A DNA stretch of 64,000 bases from Spirosoma oryzae (lineage in GTDB: Bacteria > Bacteroidota > Bacteroidia > Cytophagales > Spirosomataceae). This document shows, piece by piece, positions 35,263-45,124 of the stretch. Numbering within the stretch: position 1 is the stretch's first letter; every line of letters begins with the position of its first letter. A program made the translations under genes and the position numbers. Below the pieces are notes generated by a model. It did not search any database, was not told the origin of the DNA, and was given only the letters and a program-made list of their open reading frames with translations. The DNA lies in contig NZ_PVTE01000013.1 in assembly GCF_003002825.1 (NCBI RefSeq), positions 62,001 to 126,000 of the forward strand, given 5' to 3'.

Positions 35263-36404
35263 CGCTGCCGGGCGTTAACAGACTGACCATCCCGAATCTC
35301 CTCGGATGCGGTACGGACGATCGTCGTGCCCGGTTGCAGATCACCGAACACTTCGACCAGGCTGTCGACAACATTGCCCTTCTGTACCGACACCCACTGC
35401 GCCCGCCCGTCGCGCACGCGAATGACGAACTGTTTTTCGCTCGAACTGACCACCGATGTTTTTGGAACGAACAGCGTTTTACCTGACCGTTCGATCGGCA
35501 GCTTCACGTCGGCGTACATGCCCGATTTTAACTGGTGACTGGCGTTGTTGACGTCGAACTCGGCCATCATCGCCCGGTTGGCTTCGACCAGACTTTCCGC
35601 CGACCGGGCTAGTCGGGCCGTAAATGGCTTCTCGGGAATAGCGTTGACGGTAAACGACACGGAACTGTTTCGGGGGAGTTCATTGGCGAAGGTTTCCGGG
35701 ATGGCTACCGTCAAACGCAGCGTCCGGTTGTCTTCCAGCACGAACAGCGGTTTGCCGCTGTCGCCCGCACCGACCAGTGCGCCGGGGCTGATCGACCGCT
35801 CGATGATAACGCCGTCGAATGGGGCTGTGATGGTGAGGTACTGCCGCAGGTCGGTCTTGGCCTGGTAGTTCGATTTGGCCGCCTGTACACTACCGCGCGC
35901 GACGGCGACCATGGCGCTGTCGGCCTGCATACGAGCGTGGGCCTGATCCAGTTCGTTCAGCGATACGGCTCCTTCCATCTGCGCCGTCTGCACCATTCGC
36001 TGATAGGTCAGCCGGCTGGCACGGGCGCGGGTTGTCTGCTCGACCAGTTGCGCCTGCTGGGCCTGTAGCTGCGCCTGTGCCTGCCCCAGTTCGGCAAGCA
36101 CTTCGGGGGCTTCGAGTCGGGCCAGTACCTGCCCTTTACGAACAGCGGTGCCCCGGTCGACGGCGACGTCGCGTACGTAGCCCTTTACCTTGGCGTACAG
36201 GCTAACCCGATTCCAGGGTTTCAACTCGCCGGGCAGCGTGACCTGTCGGCTGGGCTGTAGCGACTGGACCGTTGTCACGACGACGGCCTGCACGTCGGGT
36301 TGCTTGCGGGCGGGTTTATCGTGGTCGTTGCTCACCGCCGATGAGCAGGCCGTCAGGCCAGCGGAGAGCAGGGCCGGGCCGATGAGTTTTAAGGTTGTGC
36401 GCAT
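35259..36404 (-). CDS. RND efflux periplasmic adaptor (HlyD/AcrA type)
   Basis: A 381-residue membrane fusion protein, started at the ATG at 36404 (MRTTLKLIGPAL) so that a lipobox follows (LLSAGLTAC); the frame extends upstream only through a GAATGACTGAATG-type repeat. After the signal come the first half of the beta barrel and lipoyl domain (QVTLPGELKPWNRVSLYAKV), a coiled-coil hairpin rich in QAQLQAQQAQ (~115-175), the second lipoyl half (APFDGVIIERSISPGALV, ~205-222) and the barrel. It links the inner-membrane pump to the TolC protein; all three genes are contiguous on this strand. Confidence 0.92.
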   Translation of the reverse strand: MRTTLKLIGPALLSAGLTACSSAVSNDHDKPARKQPDVQAVVVTTVQSLQPSRQVTLPGELKPWNRVSLYAKVKGYVRDVAVDRGTAVRKGQVLARLEAPEVLAELGQAQAQLQAQQAQLVEQTTRARASRLTYQRMVQTAQMEGAVSLNELDQAHARMQADSAMVAVARGSVQAAKSNYQAKTDLRQYLTITAPFDGVIIERSISPGALVGAGDSGKPLFVLEDNRTLRLTVAIPETFANELPRNSSVSFTVNAIPEKPFTARLARSAESLVEANRAMMAEFDVNNASHQLKSGMYADVKLPIERSGKTLFVPKTSVVSSSEKQFVIRVRDGRAQWVSVQKGNVVDSLVEVFGDLQPGTTIVRTASEEIRDGQSVNARQR

Positions 36405-36407
36405 GAC

Positions 36408-36445
36408 CAATGATTGAGTGATGGAATGACTGAATGACTGAATGG
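36408..36445. repeat. GAATGACTGAATGACTGAATG short tandem words
   Basis: Seven-to-eight base words (GATTGAGTGATG, GAATGACTGAATGACTG) repeat in the 46-base gap between the RND pump gene and the adaptor gene. The same words occur in the inverted repeat at 29543-29663. Confidence 0.55.
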
Positions 36446-36450
36446 TTTCG

Positions 36451-39400
36451 TCAGGCATGTTGGGTGAGTGTCTGGAAATACTGGCTTTCGGGGTCTTCGG
36501 GGTCGAGCGACACCGATTGCAGGGCCGCTTTAGTCTGAAACTGCGTGAAGACACAAGGCAGAATCAGCAGAGCCGCCAGCGTCGATGCAATGAGTCCGCC
36601 GATGACGGCCTGTCCCAGCGGGGCAATCTGATCGCCCCCTTCGCCGAAGCCCGACGCCATCGGAATCATCCCCGCGATCATGGCGATACTGGTCATCAGA
36701 ATGGGGCGAATCCGGCTTCCGGCCGCCATGACCACCGCCTGCCGCGTATTGCCTGTTTCGAGTCGCAGGTTCTCCGCGTTGGTGACCATCAGAATGGCGT
36801 TGGCGACCGATACGCCCACCGACATAATCAGGCCCATGTACGATTGCAGGTTGAGCGTCGCGCCACAGGCCAGCAACATCAGCAGTGCCCCGGCGACTAC
36901 CGCTGGAATTGCCGCCAGAATCACCAGCGATAGCTTGAACGACTGGTAGTTAGCTGCCAGCAGTAGGAAAATGATTACAATGGCGACCAGCAGGCCCGTT
37001 TGCAGACTGCTCAGCGTATCGGTCAGCAGGTTGGTTTGTCCGCCCAGTTCGACCAATACCCCACGGGGTGGCTCACCCGCGTCGTGAATGGCCTGTTCGA
37101 CAGCTTTGCGGGCCGAGCCAAGGTCTTTGTTGTGCAGGTTGGCCGTGATCGTGACCAGCTGATTCGGTCCGGCCCGGTCGTATTCGCCGGGGGCGGTACC
37201 TTCCGAAAACGTTGCGACGTCCGACAGGAGCGGGTGCATGTCGCCACTGCGCAGCGGAATGTTGCCGATGTCGCTGGTGCTGCTCATCTGGTACTCCGGA
37301 ATCTGCACCTGTACCTGGTAGGCCAGCCCTTTCGACTGATCGAGCCATAGGTTTTTATCGGTGAAGCGGCTTGATGAGGTGGCGGCTACCATCGAGCGGG
37401 CCACCTGCGTCGACGTCACCCCCAACTGACCGGCCCGTTCCCGATTCATCGTCACGTTCAGAATCGGGTAAGCGAGGGGCTGGGCAATCTGCACATCGCG
37501 CAGAAAGTCGATCTTCGCCATCTGCTGCCGAATCGTCTCGGCAAACCGGCCGGCTGCTGCTACGTCTTTGGCGGCCACGGTTACCTCGATGGGCGTCGAC
37601 GCACCCTGACTCATGATCTTTTCGGTCAGCTCGATCGGCTCGAACGAAACGCTGGCCGCTGGCAGTGCCTTCGCGATGCGAGCCCGCAGGTCTTCCTTCA
37701 GCTCATCCATTTTGACCGGATGTTCTTCGTTGAGCGACACCTGCAACACGGCTTCGTGCGGTCCGCTGTTGAACACGAAAATGTTGGACGTACCGTAGCT
37801 GGAGGGCACCGTGCCGACGTAAGCCGACGAAATCTCGACCGCGTCCTCGCCAGCGGCTTCCTTGATGATATCGAGTACCTTGAGCGTTGCCATCTCCGTG
37901 CGCTCTACCCGAGTACCGTCGGGAATACGCAGACGCATCTGAAACTGATGACTGTTGCCGTGCGGCAGAATGTCGGTGCCGATGACGAGAAAGCATAGCA
38001 CGATAATCGCCAGAGTCCCCGCCAGATAACCGCCCACGACCCAGCCCCGGCGGTCGAGAAAGCGTTCGAGCACAGCTGAGTAGCGCCGTTTGAATTTCTC
38101 GAAACCCGTTGGATTTGGGGTTGGTTGCTGCGCTTCCCGGATTATGTCGTGGCGTTCCTGGGCGTCAAGCGTGTGGGTTGGGGCTTCGTAGGAAACCCCA
38201 CCGTGGGCCGCATGGTCTTTCAGCAGCCAGTTGGCCAGCACGGGTACAAATGTCTGCGACAGCAGAAACGACGCAATCATGGCAAAGCCTACCGACAGTG
38301 AGAGAGGCAGGAACATCGAGCGTGGCACCCCGCTCATGACGAAGGCCGGGGCAAACACCGCCAGGATCGCCAGTAGAATCAGGAATTCGGGGAAGACGAT
38401 TTCCTTACAGGCGTCCCAGATGGCGACAGGCTTTGGCTTGGCTGACGTGCCTCGACCCATTTCCAGATGCTGGTGAATATTCTCGATCGTCACCGTCGCC
38501 TGATCGACCAGAATTCCGATGGCCAGCGCCAGCCCCGACAGGGTCATGATGTTGATCGTTTGCCCGAACAGGTTGAGCAGAATTACGGCCGTCAGAATCG
38601 AAATCGGAATGGTCAGTACCACGATGATGACGCTCCGCCAGTCGCGCAGGAACAGCAGCACCATCAGGCCGGTCAGCACGGCCCCCAAGATGCCTTCCGT
38701 AACCAGACTTTTCAACGAGTTGATCACGTATACCGACTGGTCGAATTCGTAGGAAATCTTCACGTCTTCGGGTATCGCATTCTGTAACTCGGGCATCGCC
38801 TTGCGAATGTTATTGACCACCGCCAGCGTCGACGCGTCCGATTTCTTGACCACCGGTATGTACACCGCCCGCCGACCATTGACCAGCGCATAACTGACCG
38901 TGACGTCGGCCCCGTCTTCGACCGTACCCACGTCGCGCACAAACACGGTTGGTCCTGCTCCAACCCGGATCGGGATGTTCAGGAAATCCTCGGGTTCTTT
39001 AATCAGCGAGTTGACCGGCGTCATCAGCGTTTTGTTGCCGATACGGATGTTCCCGGCGGGCGACGGCTGGTTGTTGGTCACGATCGCGCGGATCACTTCT
39101 TCGGGCGTCAGTTCGTAGCTGCGGATGCGTTGCGGATCGACCCGTACGACGATGGTGCGCTGATTGCCGCCGAAGGGTGGGGGGCTGGATACGCCTTCGA
39201 TGCGCGAGAACATGGGCCGCACCCGCGACGAGGCAAAGTCCTGAATTTCGTTGAGCGACCGGCTGGGACTTTCAAACACAAGCTGCCCTACCGGCACTGA
39301 GCTGGCATCGAAGCGCACGACCTGGGGCGGTACCGTACCCTCGGGCATGTACGCCTTGGCCCGCGACACGTTGTTGGCGACTTCGGCGGCTGCCTGCGCC

Positions 39401-39705
39401 ATATCCGTGCCGGGGTAAAACTGCAACTTGATCAGCGACAGGCCCTGAATGGTTTTAACGTCGATGTCGCGGATGCCCGACACGTACAGGAAGTGGTCCT
39501 GGTAGCGCGTGGCGATAAAGCCGTCCATCTGATCGGGGGCCATACCGCCGTAGGGCTGTACCACGTAAATCGTCGGCAGGTCGAGGTTCGGGAAAATATC
39601 GACGGGGATGGTAAACAGCGACATCACTGAAAAGAACAGGATCGTCACCACCCCCACGACCACCGAAATGGGTTTCCGCAGCGCAGAGCGAATGAGTTGT
39701 TGCAT
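36451..39705 (-). CDS. RND efflux pump permease (HAE1/heavy-metal-like group)
   Basis: A 1084-residue proton-driven pump with twelve transmembrane helices. It begins with the RND opening (IRSALRKPISVVVGV, VDIFPNLDLPTIYVVQPYGG). In TM4 the canonical Asp-Asp pair reads GILVDQATVTIENIHQH, so the first Asp is kept and the second is Gln; the TM10 lysine equivalent is missing (VSVANAILMVTN). This pattern recurs in a sub-branch of RND pumps that I know mainly by its DEATVEIENIH-type motif. Drug or solvent export is likely; the exact substrate cannot be named. It is followed by the adaptor and preceded by the TolC gene. Confidence 0.93.
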   Translation of the reverse strand: MQQLIRSALRKPISVVVGVVTILFFSVMSLFTIPVDIFPNLDLPTIYVVQPYGGMAPDQMDGFIATRYQDHFLYVSGIRDIDVKTIQGLSLIKLQFYPGTDMAQAAAEVANNVSRAKAYMPEGTVPPQVVRFDASSVPVGQLVFESPSRSLNEIQDFASSRVRPMFSRIEGVSSPPPFGGNQRTIVVRVDPQRIRSYELTPEEVIRAIVTNNQPSPAGNIRIGNKTLMTPVNSLIKEPEDFLNIPIRVGAGPTVFVRDVGTVEDGADVTVSYALVNGRRAVYIPVVKKSDASTLAVVNNIRKAMPELQNAIPEDVKISYEFDQSVYVINSLKSLVTEGILGAVLTGLMVLLFLRDWRSVIIVVLTIPISILTAVILLNLFGQTINIMTLSGLALAIGILVDQATVTIENIHQHLEMGRGTSAKPKPVAIWDACKEIVFPEFLILLAILAVFAPAFVMSGVPRSMFLPLSLSVGFAMIASFLLSQTFVPVLANWLLKDHAAHGGVSYEAPTHTLDAQERHDIIREAQQPTPNPTGFEKFKRRYSAVLERFLDRRGWVVGGYLAGTLAIIVLCFLVIGTDILPHGNSHQFQMRLRIPDGTRVERTEMATLKVLDIIKEAAGEDAVEISSAYVGTVPSSYGTSNIFVFNSGPHEAVLQVSLNEEHPVKMDELKEDLRARIAKALPAASVSFEPIELTEKIMSQGASTPIEVTVAAKDVAAAGRFAETIRQQMAKIDFLRDVQIAQPLAYPILNVTMNRERAGQLGVTSTQVARSMVAATSSSRFTDKNLWLDQSKGLAYQVQVQIPEYQMSSTSDIGNIPLRSGDMHPLLSDVATFSEGTAPGEYDRAGPNQLVTITANLHNKDLGSARKAVEQAIHDAGEPPRGVLVELGGQTNLLTDTLSSLQTGLLVAIVIIFLLLAANYQSFKLSLVILAAIPAVVAGALLMLLACGATLNLQSYMGLIMSVGVSVANAILMVTNAENLRLETGNTRQAVVMAAGSRIRPILMTSIAMIAGMIPMASGFGEGGDQIAPLGQAVIGGLIASTLAALLILPCVFTQFQTKAALQSVSLDPEDPESQYFQTLTQHA

Positions 39706-39715
39706 AGGGATTTAC

Positions 39716-39807
39716 GGTTTTTAGTTTACGGTTTTCGGTATACGGTCTTAGGTGGTAGGCGTTTTCATGACGGACTACCGTAAACTGTATACCGAAAACC
39801 GTAGACC
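39716..39807. repeat. GTTTACGGTTTTCGGTATACGG palindrome
   Basis: A long inverted repeat (TTTACGGTTTTCGGTATACGG / CCGTAAACTGTATACCGAAAAC) between the TolC gene and the RND pump gene. The right arm ends at the TolC stop codon. Closest relative of the motif inside leuS. Confidence 0.85.
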
Positions 39808-39808
39808 G

Positions 39809-41224
39809 TCATTTAAGCTGATTCATGAAAAGCGAGAGATCGCCGTCGGCGGCTGCTTTCAGGAGCAGGTAGCGCCAGACATTGCTGGTCGCGACGTAGC
39901 CGTCGACTTCGGCGCGGTTGAGCGTGACGACACTTTGGAGTAGGGTCGGCAAATCGGACAGGCCGTTCTGGTAGCGGTTCCGGGCCTGATTGTAGGCTTG
40001 CCGGGCCGCCCGTAGCTGCACGGGAGCCTGTCGGGCCTGCTCCAGCGCCACCTGATACTGCGTTTCGGCTTCCTGATGCTGCCGGTCGATGCGCAGCCGC
40101 TGCTCGTTGAACAACTGCTGGAACCGTTCGATCTGATACTGTTCGCTGCGGTAGTCCTGCCGAACCCGCAGGATGCTGGTGAGGTTCCAGCGGGCTACCA
40201 CGCCAACCAGGTAGTTGCTGACCTGATATCCCAGCCCGGCGGCCGGGTTTGTCTGATAGACTTCCCCCTGATTGGAAAAGCCTGACCCCCGCGCCCATCC
40301 CGACCCGATCAGCGAAATCGATGGCAGGCCCGTGCGTTGGGTAGCCAGACTCCGGGCCGACGATAAGGCAATCTGCGATTGAAACAGGCGGAGTGCCGGG
40401 TTCTGGGGCGAAATGGAGTCGGCCCCGAGTGGGCTGGTGGGCAGCGCGGTATAGAACCGCATACTGTCGACCTGCAAATCAGTACGAACCAGACCCGTCA
40501 GTTCCGACAGGCGCAGCCGCTGGACCTGCTCGTTCTGCTGACTTTCCAGCAACAGCAGCCGCGCCCGCACCGCTTCGGCCGTTGCCAGTGAGCTATCGAC
40601 CCCCGCCCGCATGCCCGACCGAACGCCCGAATCGACCACGCGCTTGAACGTCTCGGCTCGTTCCTGATTGCTGCGCTGAATCTGCACCAGTTTCTGATTG
40701 ATCAGCAGCAGCAGGTAGGCATCGATCGTGCGGACCTGATGTTGAAACAGCTCGTTGTCGTAGTCCGCCTGACTGCGCTGCACGTCGGCTTTGGCCAGCG
40801 CGACGTTAGTTTTGATGCGCCCAAACGTGATGGCCCGCCACTCGATGACGGCGCTGGTGTAGCTGCCCAGTGCCGCCTGGTAATAGTTCTGCGGCCGTAC
40901 CCCACCGGAAGTCGAAATGGCCGTTCCGTCGTTGGGAAAAAACGAGCCGTTGACGCTGTTGCTGGTCGAGTAGGTGTACTGATCCTGCACGATCAGGTTG
41001 GGCAGGTACTCGGTCCGGCTGGACTGAAGTCGGTGCTGGGCACTGCTGATTTCGGCCTGCTTGGCGCGCAGCAACGGATATTGCCGGACGCTCTGTTCAA
41101 CGACCTGGGGCAGCGTGAGTGATTGCCCCGCTACCGGCCCGGCCGACAGGCTCAGTGCCAGTAACCCGATGGTAAAAGGACGATAATAAGGAGGTGATGT
41201 TTGTACGTGCGTCATGGCTGGCAA
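39809..41224 (-). CDS. TolC-family outer-membrane efflux channel
   Basis: A 471-residue protein with a signal peptide (ends near GPVAGQS) and two repeats of the TolC fold, opening with LTLPQVVEQSVRQYPLLRAKQAEI (~36-59), RSQADYDNELFQHQVRTIDAYLLLL (~145-169) and closing with NRYQNGLSDLPTLLQSVVTL and VDGYVATSNVWRYLLLKA. It forms the outer-membrane end of the efflux complex with the two genes downstream. A start at 41215 (MTHVQTSPP) is equally possible. Confidence 0.9.
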   Translation of the reverse strand: MPAMTHVQTSPPYYRPFTIGLLALSLSAGPVAGQSLTLPQVVEQSVRQYPLLRAKQAEISSAQHRLQSSRTEYLPNLIVQDQYTYSTSNSVNGSFFPNDGTAISTSGGVRPQNYYQAALGSYTSAVIEWRAITFGRIKTNVALAKADVQRSQADYDNELFQHQVRTIDAYLLLLINQKLVQIQRSNQERAETFKRVVDSGVRSGMRAGVDSSLATAEAVRARLLLLESQQNEQVQRLRLSELTGLVRTDLQVDSMRFYTALPTSPLGADSISPQNPALRLFQSQIALSSARSLATQRTGLPSISLIGSGWARGSGFSNQGEVYQTNPAAGLGYQVSNYLVGVVARWNLTSILRVRQDYRSEQYQIERFQQLFNEQRLRIDRQHQEAETQYQVALEQARQAPVQLRAARQAYNQARNRYQNGLSDLPTLLQSVVTLNRAEVDGYVATSNVWRYLLLKAAADGDLSLFMNQLK

Positions 41225-41442
41225 CGTACCCGTACCGGTGTTGGCTCACGGATACCTGCTGCAAATCACCATGTCAATTCTGGAAACATTTGGGAAACGA
41301 CCGCTTTCGCCGAAGAAACTAGCGGTGCTTCTGGCGGGGTTGGTATAGCCAACATTCACTTTATATCGGGTGAAGCTTACGTTGTGACACAGACGGCGAA
41401 TCAGCTGTGGTCGTACTCGCGTTCTGTTGTCAATAAACAGGT

Positions 41443-41859
41443 TCACGTAGTTTCAGGGCCGTACTGATGGCTGTATTTAGGTCGGTAGAAATTAATGCCC
41501 TCGACGAAGGCAAAGTCTTTTTTGTTGAATGTGAATAGTTCGACAGGATAAGTAAGTGCGGTTGCCGCAATAATCATATCCGCTATGCCCGGTCGCTTCG
41601 CGTAATGCTCCCATGTCAGCGTAAGCAGTCGTCGTGATATTTCAGCATCCAGCCCGATTATGTTGAATTTGTTTATCGTCTCGATCGTCCTGCGCTTTTC
41701 GCTACGCTTCATGCCGACGTACATCTCCGCTTCGGAGATTACACTCAGATACAGCCGGTCGAAGCCCAGTTCGTCTAATTCCTGAACCATAATCGGTACT
41801 CCCCGAAAGTAGTCGAACAGGACGTTAGAATCGCAAAGAACTAACTTCTTTTTGGCCAT
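41443..41859 (-). CDS. vapC: PIN-domain toxin (VapC-like), second copy
   Basis: A 138-residue PIN protein. VLCDSNVLFDYF (Asp9) and ISEAEMYVGM (Glu45-region) and GIADMIIAATAL (Asp near 98) give the acidic active site; TFNKKDFAFV supplies the last acidic position. It overlaps the antitoxin gene by 19 bases. It lies between the efflux genes and the two-component system. Different from the vapC at 10.1 kb in sequence and partner. Confidence 0.85.
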   Translation of the reverse strand: MAKKKLVLCDSNVLFDYFRGVPIMVQELDELGFDRLYLSVISEAEMYVGMKRSEKRRTIETINKFNIIGLDAEISRRLLTLTWEHYAKRPGIADMIIAATALTYPVELFTFNKKDFAFVEGINFYRPKYSHQYGPETT

Positions 41860-42062
41860 GCTTTCGCCCGAATCGATGCCATTGTACGTTCATCCTTGTC
41901 CCAAATACCGCCGAAGGCAGCTGGTGTCTCGCCAGATTTGGCATTACTCATTCGGAGGAGCGGAACGGTGACGTCGGCTTCAGGCTCCGTTTTAATTCCG
42001 TTTTCAAGCAGCAGCTTTACGGCTCTGGCGTAATCGTCATCGTTGACAGTCAGTGTTTTCAT
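41841..42062 (-). CDS. Antitoxin of the second PIN system
   Basis: A 73-residue protein. The first 25 residues (TLTVNDDDYARAVKLLLENGIKTE) look like a ribbon- or helix-based DNA-binding dimerisation region; the rest is a charged toxin-binding tail. I do not recognise the exact family, and it is not of UPF0175 type. Its position directly before vapC, with overlapping frames, supports an antitoxin role. Confidence 0.7.
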   Translation of the reverse strand: MKTLTVNDDDYARAVKLLLENGIKTEPEADVTVPLLRMSNAKSGETPAAFGGIWDKDERTMASIRAKAWPKRS

Positions 42063-42297
42063 TAGCTTATAGCGTAGTAAACAATATTACAAAATCACTG
42101 CCTAAAAGTCTAACGGATAATTTGCTCATTCGGGCGTTTGAAGAATGAAGTAAGATATCCCGGTTGGGACGGCCGCTTTACTGAGGAAAGCAGATGTGAG
42201 TATATATGTTGTCTTGGTTTCCCAGGTTCATTGAAAAACCTATTGCCTAAGCGTAGTGCTCTTGCGTTCACTTCCCAAATCTTTCCAGAATTGGCCG

Positions 42298-42305
42298 CTA
42301 CTTTC
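42298..42305 (+). promoter_or_regulatory. Possible -7 element of the response-regulator gene
   Basis: TACTTTCG resembles TAnnTTTG and lies 26 bases upstream of the response-regulator ATG. The -33 element is not clear. The rest of 42063-42297 shows nothing I can support. Confidence 0.35.
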
Positions 42306-42330
42306 GTTAACGAATCAGACGACGAATGGT

Positions 42331-43008
42331 ATGAAAGTGCTGGTGGTAGAAGACGAACTGGGCCTGGCCGAAGGTATCACCGACTACATGGTGAAGGAAG
42401 GCTACGTCTGCGAAACGGCCGATACGTTCCAGAAAGCCGACGAGAAAATACACCTCTACGAGTACGACTGCATCATTGTCGATCTGACGCTGCCCGACGG
42501 CAACGGCTTTCAACTGGTCGAGACGCTGAAACGACTGGCCAGTACGACCGGGATTATCATCATATCGGCCCGCAATGCGCTGGAAGACAAGTTGAAAGGG
42601 TTGGAAATCGGCTCCGACGATTACCTGACCAAGCCGTTTCACCTGTCGGAACTGAACGCCCGCGTGAAGTCGCTGCTGCGTCGGCGGCAGTTTGGTGGGC
42701 ATACCGAAATTCGGTTTCGGGAACTAACAGTAGTGCCCCATGCCCGTACGGTGTTTGTTAACGGACAGCCGACGGCACTGTCGCGGAAGGAGTATGATCT
42801 GCTGCTGTATTTCCTGTCGAATACCGACGTCGCCCTGACAAAAGCGTCGATCGCGGAACACCTGTGGGGCGATAACATCGACTCCGCTGATTCGTTTGAT
42901 ATGGTGTATTCGCATATCAAAAACCTGCGCCGGAAACTGCTCGACAAAGGAGCCGCCGACTACGTACAGTCGATCTACGGCATTGGGTATAAATTCGGTC
43001 AGCCGTGA
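42331..43008 (+). CDS. OmpR/PhoB-family response regulator
   Basis: A 225-residue regulator from the ATG at 42331, which begins MKVLVVEDE; an upstream start would add 25 unlikely residues. The receiver has the phosphoacceptor Asp51 (CIIVDLTLPDG), Thr/Ser in IIIISARNA and Lys in YLTKPFH; the winged helix (~125-222) has LSRKEYDLLLYFLSNTD and SHIKNLRRKLLD. It is translationally coupled to the kinase gene (four-base overlap). It is divergent from the efflux operon, which may be its target. Confidence 0.95.
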   Translation: MKVLVVEDELGLAEGITDYMVKEGYVCETADTFQKADEKIHLYEYDCIIVDLTLPDGNGFQLVETLKRLASTTGIIIISARNALEDKLKGLEIGSDDYLTKPFHLSELNARVKSLLRRRQFGGHTEIRFRELTVVPHARTVFVNGQPTALSRKEYDLLLYFLSNTDVALTKASIAEHLWGDNIDSADSFDMVYSHIKNLRRKLLDKGAADYVQSIYGIGYKFGQP

Positions 43009-44312
43009 AACTGCTCGCGCAAACCAACCGCATCTACCTGGGCTTCTCGCTGGTCGTTTACCTGCTGACGGCGCTGGCCTTTTACCAGATCAGCCGGCTG
43101 CTGATCTATGACGAGGTGGAGAGCCGATTACGCGTGGAGAAGCAGGATTTCGAAGCCTACGCGCGAACGCATAACGCCTGGGCGAGTAGTCCCTATTTCG
43201 TTGAAAACAAAATTGAGATTACGCCGGTACCGGGACCGGTACAGCCGGGCGAAGCCTTTGTCGACACGCTCATCTACAACCACTACGACAACGAGATGAC
43301 GCCGTTTCGGCAACTCACGTTTTTCACGCCCATTCACGGGCAGTTGTACCGGGTTGAAATTCGGAAGTCGCTGATTCAGACCTACCGGCTCATCGAGGTG
43401 ATTACCGTTACGATGGTGCTGTTTCTGGGGCTGCTACTGCTGGGTATGTTCTGGTTTCAAAGTCGGCTGTCGGGGCGGCTCTGGCTACCCTTCTACGATA
43501 CCCTGTCGCGCGTGAAGGCGTTTGATTTACGGCAGGGTAGTCCGCTACAACTGCATCCGTCATCGATTACGGAATTCAGCGAACTCAACGACGTACTCAC
43601 TAAGATGGCCGATAAGATGCAGCACGACTACCAGGGGCTCAAAGAGTTCACCGAAAATGCGTCGCACGAAATGCAGACCCCGCTGGCGCTGATCAACGCC
43701 AAAGTCGAGCAGCTTATTCAGTCGAGCCAACTGACCGAAAACCAATCCGACTGGATCGACGGTATCTATCAGGCGTCCCGGCGGATGGCGCGGCTCAATC
43801 AGGGGCTGTTGCTGCTGGCCAAGATCGACAACGGGCAGTTCGGCGACACGCATACCGTCGACCTGACGGCCGAGCTGATGCAACGACTGACGGACATGGA
43901 CGAGGTTATCACCCACAAGCAACTGACTGTCAGCAGTGACCTGCGCGAACCGTTTCGGGGGCAACTCCCCCCGTTTCTGGCCGATAGTCTGGTAACCAAC
44001 CTGATTAGCAACGCCATCCGCCACAATCAGTCGGGGGGGGCTATCCACGTCTGTTCATCGGCCGAAACGCTTGCGCTGAGCAATACGGGGTTCGCTCCGG
44101 TGACCGATCCGGGCACCTTGTTCGACCGCTTCAAAAAGGGTGCTGCCAATGCCGAGTCAGTCGGACTGGGCCTGGCCATTGTCCGGCAGATTTGCCACAG
44201 TTACGAGTTGGGTGTCGACTACCAGTATCAGTCGGGCATACATACCCTGACGCTGACCAGGCAGTTCGCTGGTACTGAACGTGTAAATGGCATGGGTATC
44301 GCTGCGTCGTAG
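43005..44312 (+). CDS. Sensor histidine kinase
   Basis: A 435-residue membrane kinase with two transmembrane helices (~12-32 and ~128-150) around a periplasmic sensor loop of ~95 residues. The phosphoacceptor His is in ENASHEMQTPLALI near residue 221; N box NLISNAIRHN (~330), and G2 box VGLGLAIVRQI (~390). No clear HAMP domain separates TM2 and the His box. It partners with the regulator immediately upstream. Stimulus is unknown. Confidence 0.93.
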   Translation: MKLLAQTNRIYLGFSLVVYLLTALAFYQISRLLIYDEVESRLRVEKQDFEAYARTHNAWASSPYFVENKIEITPVPGPVQPGEAFVDTLIYNHYDNEMTPFRQLTFFTPIHGQLYRVEIRKSLIQTYRLIEVITVTMVLFLGLLLLGMFWFQSRLSGRLWLPFYDTLSRVKAFDLRQGSPLQLHPSSITEFSELNDVLTKMADKMQHDYQGLKEFTENASHEMQTPLALINAKVEQLIQSSQLTENQSDWIDGIYQASRRMARLNQGLLLLAKIDNGQFGDTHTVDLTAELMQRLTDMDEVITHKQLTVSSDLREPFRGQLPPFLADSLVTNLISNAIRHNQSGGAIHVCSSAETLALSNTGFAPVTDPGTLFDRFKKGAANAESVGLGLAIVRQICHSYELGVDYQYQSGIHTLTLTRQFAGTERVNGMGIAAS

Positions 44313-44379
44313 ACTGGCAAAACTCTGGACGGTCTGATGCGTTATGGAAGTAACGAACATATGCAACTGACTTACTGGA

Positions 44380-44769
44380 ATGACTGAAAAGACAGCGAAA
44401 ACACTAGCCCGCGTAACACTGGGGTCAGCCCTGATTTTTGCCGGCGTGAGCCACCTGACGTTTGCCCGCAAAGGGTTTCAGGCACAGGTGCCCGATTTTG
44501 TGCCACTCGACAAAGACGACACGGTCGTTTATTCCGGCGTCGTGGAAATGTTGCTGGGCGGAAGTCTGGTATTTGCCAGTGAAAAGCAGCAGAAAACGGT
44601 GGGGCAGATAGCGGCCGGATTCTTCACCACCATCTTTCCCGGTAACATCGAACAGTACACGAAACACCGCAGTTCGCTGGGTCTGGATACCGACCGGAAG
44701 CGATTTGTACGCTTGTTTTTTCAGCCTGCACTCGTGTATTGGGCCTTGAAAAGCACTGATAATATATAG
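44380..44769 (+). CDS. DoxX-like membrane protein
   Basis: A 129-residue four-helix membrane protein with the DoxX-type layout: VTLGSALIFAGVSHLTFARKGFQAQVPDFVP (~12-42, including the conserved S-H-x3-P-like turn), GVVEMLLGGSLVF (~53-65) and a final helix LFFQPALVYWALK. Function of the DoxX family is not well defined. It is followed by a terminator at 44796. From here on the sequence becomes more AT-rich. Confidence 0.8.
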   Translation: MTEKTAKTLARVTLGSALIFAGVSHLTFARKGFQAQVPDFVPLDKDDTVVYSGVVEMLLGGSLVFASEKQQKTVGQIAAGFFTTIFPGNIEQYTKHRSSLGLDTDRKRFVRLFFQPALVYWALKSTDNI

Positions 44770-44795
44770 TAATTCGGTGGGGCAGGCACCAACAG

Positions 44796-44842
44796 GCAAT
44801 CGGGGCGATGGATGTACTAATCCGTAGCCCCGATTGCTTTTT
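44796..44842 (+). terminator. Intrinsic terminator after the DoxX gene
   Basis: GCAATCGGGGC and GCCCCGATTGC form an 11-bp stem with a 20-base loop followed by TTTTTG. Confidence 0.8.
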
Positions 44843-45124
44843 GTAGTGTCGGAGCCGAACAGTAGGCGGGGGAAATTACGGTTAAATCGGGTACCAGTGT
44901 ATACGGTACACACCGTTTTACGGTGACGGAAAGCCCTAGAGTAGTCTAAAACAGAAGAATGGTAACCCTGCAAAAGTGCTATCGCTCATGCCTTAATTCA
45001 GGTGTCAGGCGTATATTGGATAGGGTCGTACCCGGAATTTTACTATTTCAGATAATACGGACGACAGCGAACCAAGTGTAGAGGTGTATTGTTCTGGAAT
45101 ACGAGAAAAAAAGTTTGGTATTTC

